Positions 62,822-64,000 of a stretch of DNA of 64,000 nt are shown here, piece after piece (the first letter of the stretch is position 1; every line of letters begins with the position of its first letter). Below the pieces are notes generated by a model. The model worked only from the letters and a program-made list of their open reading frames with translations, was not told the origin of the DNA and ran no database searches. The position numbers and the translations under genes are program-made. The stretch is from Sphingomonas sp. PP-CE-1A-559 (lineage in GTDB: Bacteria > Pseudomonadota > Alphaproteobacteria > Sphingomonadales > Sphingomonadaceae): positions 620,001 to 684,000 of the forward strand of contig NZ_SLYA01000002.1 of the NCBI RefSeq assembly GCF_004340965.1, given 5' to 3'.

Positions 62822-63999
62822 AAGCGGCCCTCCGCGATACGCAATATGGTGACCGCCGACAGCGCCGCGCGCTCGGCGAGGCTGTCGGGGATCATGAATT
62901 CGTCGGTCGAATGGATCGCGCCGCCGCGGACCCCCATCGTATCGACGACCGGTACGCCGGCGGCGGCGATGTTGTTGCCGTCGCAGACGCCGCCGGTGGC
63001 TTTCCAGGCGATGTCGAGACCGAGGTCCGCGCCCGATGTCTTGACGAGATCGAACAGTCGCGCCGCGCCGTCGTCGATCGGTTTGGGTGGGCGGTTGAAG
63101 CTACCATGGACCTCGATGCGGACGTCGTGCTCGGCAGCGACCATCGCGATCGCAGAGTCGATGTGAGACTGCGCCCGCGCGATGTCGTCGAGCGTGGCAG
63201 GGCGGAAGTTGATGCGGAGGATGGCGAGGTCGGGGACGACGTTGTTCGGGCCACCGCCCTCGATCCGCGCCGGGTTCACCGCGAGACGCGGGCCGCGGAC
63301 CTTCGACAGCCGTACCGCGATGTCGGCGGCCGCGACGAGCGCGTTGCGGCCGTCCTCGGGGTTGCGGCCGGCGTGCGCGCTGCGACCGTGGACGATGATC
63401 GAGAAGTTGCCCGTACCGCCGCGTGCGCCGGCGAGCGTGCCGTCGGCGAGCGCGGGTTCGTAGGTCAGCGCGGCGACCTTGCCATGCGCGGCGCGGGCGA
63501 GCAGCCCGGCGGAAGAGAAGGAGCCGGTTTCCTCGTCCGAGTTGATGACGACGTCATAGCCGATCCGCGCGGCGAGGGGGCTGGCCTCGACCGCCTGAAG
63601 TGCGGCAAGCATCACCGCCAGCCCGCCCTTCATGTCCGCGACGCCGGGGCCGTTCAGTCGGCCGTCGTCGAGCCATTGCAGAGACTGGAACGCGTGATCG
63701 ACCGGGTAGACCGTGTCCATATGGCCCGTGAACAGCATACGGACGGGCGCGTCGGGACGCACGACGAGGTGCAAGTGCTTGCCGTGCTCGATAGCAGAGA
63801 CCACGCCGTCCGCGCCGACATTGTCGACAGGTGTTGGCTCGACCAGCGTGATCTCGCCCGGCAGGCTCGCGAACGCGTCGCCGAGCAATCCGGCCATCGC
63901 CGCCAACCCGGCAAGGTTGCGCGTGCCGCTGTTGACGGCCGCCCATGCCTCGACCTGCGCCAGCATCGGTGCAGCGCCCGCCGTGTCGACGGCATCGCG
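62818..63999 (-). CDS. M20 family metallopeptidase, 5' end outside window
   Basis: This is a peptidase-type hydrolase of the ArgE/DapE/carboxypeptidase G2 group, open beyond the right edge. An ATG at 63966 exists, but the frame continues upstream as DAVDTAGAAP without stop, so the start is probably outside. Zinc-site features are LFTGHMDTVYPVDHAFQ, then GVADMKGGLAVMLAALQ and the INSDEETGSFSSAG block. The C-terminal GGAIHSTDEFMIPDSLAERA is typical. It overlaps astA, suggesting a role in arginine or succinyl-ornithine use. The exact substrate is unknown. Confidence 0.88.
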   Translation of the reverse strand, partial: RDAVDTAGAAPMLAQVEAWAAVNSGTRNLAGLAAMAGLLGDAFASLPGEITLVEPTPVDNVGADGVVSAIEHGKHLHLVVRPDAPVRMLFTGHMDTVYPVDHAFQSLQWLDDGRLNGPGVADMKGGLAVMLAALQAVEASPLAARIGYDVVINSDEETGSFSSAGLLARAAHGKVAALTYEPALADGTLAGARGGTGNFSIIVHGRSAHAGRNPEDGRNALVAAADIAVRLSKVRGPRLAVNPARIEGGGPNNVVPDLAILRINFRPATLDDIARAQSHIDSAIAMVAAEHDVRIEVHGSFNRPPKPIDDGAARLFDLVKTSGADLGLDIAWKATGGVCDGNNIAAAGVPVVDTMGVRGGAIHSTDEFMIPDSLAERAALSAVTILRIAEGRL

Positions 64000-64000
64000 C

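Overview
The window is high-GC DNA from an alphaproteobacterium, most likely a Sphingomonas or close relative. The gene content supports this: AddA-type recombination, a DksA with a reduced zinc finger, an RcdA-like DUF1465 protein with a CtrA-like site upstream, two large TonB-dependent receptors, a PEP-CTERM-like surface protein, and small GC-rich dispersed palindromes between genes. No phage, transposase, rRNA or CRISPR array was seen. One tRNA (Pro, CGG) is present.

Layout. 1-9.5 kb: 3' end of addA, trxA, argJ, a TonB-domain protein, a small secreted protein, secA, yjbQ and a Gly-rich lipoprotein. 9.6-21 kb: mfd, sdhE divergent from recG, a PilZ protein, tyrS, a serS-surE-nlpD-like operon read leftward, and a host-attachment family protein. 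21-25 kb: a Ser/Gly-rich PEP-CTERM-like protein, then dksA, a second PilZ protein, two DUF465 proteins and an RcdA-like protein, with CtrA-like motifs in two intergenic regions. 25-30 kb: tRNA-Pro, lepA, a RelB-like/RelE-ParE-like toxin-antitoxin pair whose toxin appears to start at CTG, and a TonB-dependent receptor. 30-40 kb: a 1122-residue GH18-deacetylase-glycosyltransferase fusion, modABC, a family 3 glycosidase and htpG.

40.4-45.5 kb holds a cassette of a Tat-exported flavin amine oxidase, a TonB-dependent receptor and an exported RidA. Together they suggest uptake and oxidative deamination of an amine or amino-acid-like compound with imine clean-up in the periplasm. 45.6-49.4 kb holds a four-gene run of overlapping reading frames: a DUF4126 membrane protein, a MerA-like flavoprotein, a three-domain cNMP-binding/thioredoxin-like/thioredoxin-reductase-like protein lacking the redox CxxC, and a UBP-type zinc finger. 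These last two cassettes are the best candidates for poorly described systems.

50.9-60.4 kb is a cobalamin region: a COG2509 flavoprotein, cobO, a cobalamin riboswitch, DUF1636-cobT-cobC-cobS rightward, cobQ-cbiB-cobD leftward, and cobU divergent from cobD. It covers adenosylation, amidation, aminopropanol attachment and nucleotide-loop assembly, but no corrin-ring genes lie in the window. 60.4-64 kb: an AT-richer spacer, a Crp/Fnr regulator, a small membrane protein, astA and a truncated M20 peptidase.

Dispersed palindromes of at least five families sit between genes. One composite (family A followed by family D) occurs twice about 42 kb apart.
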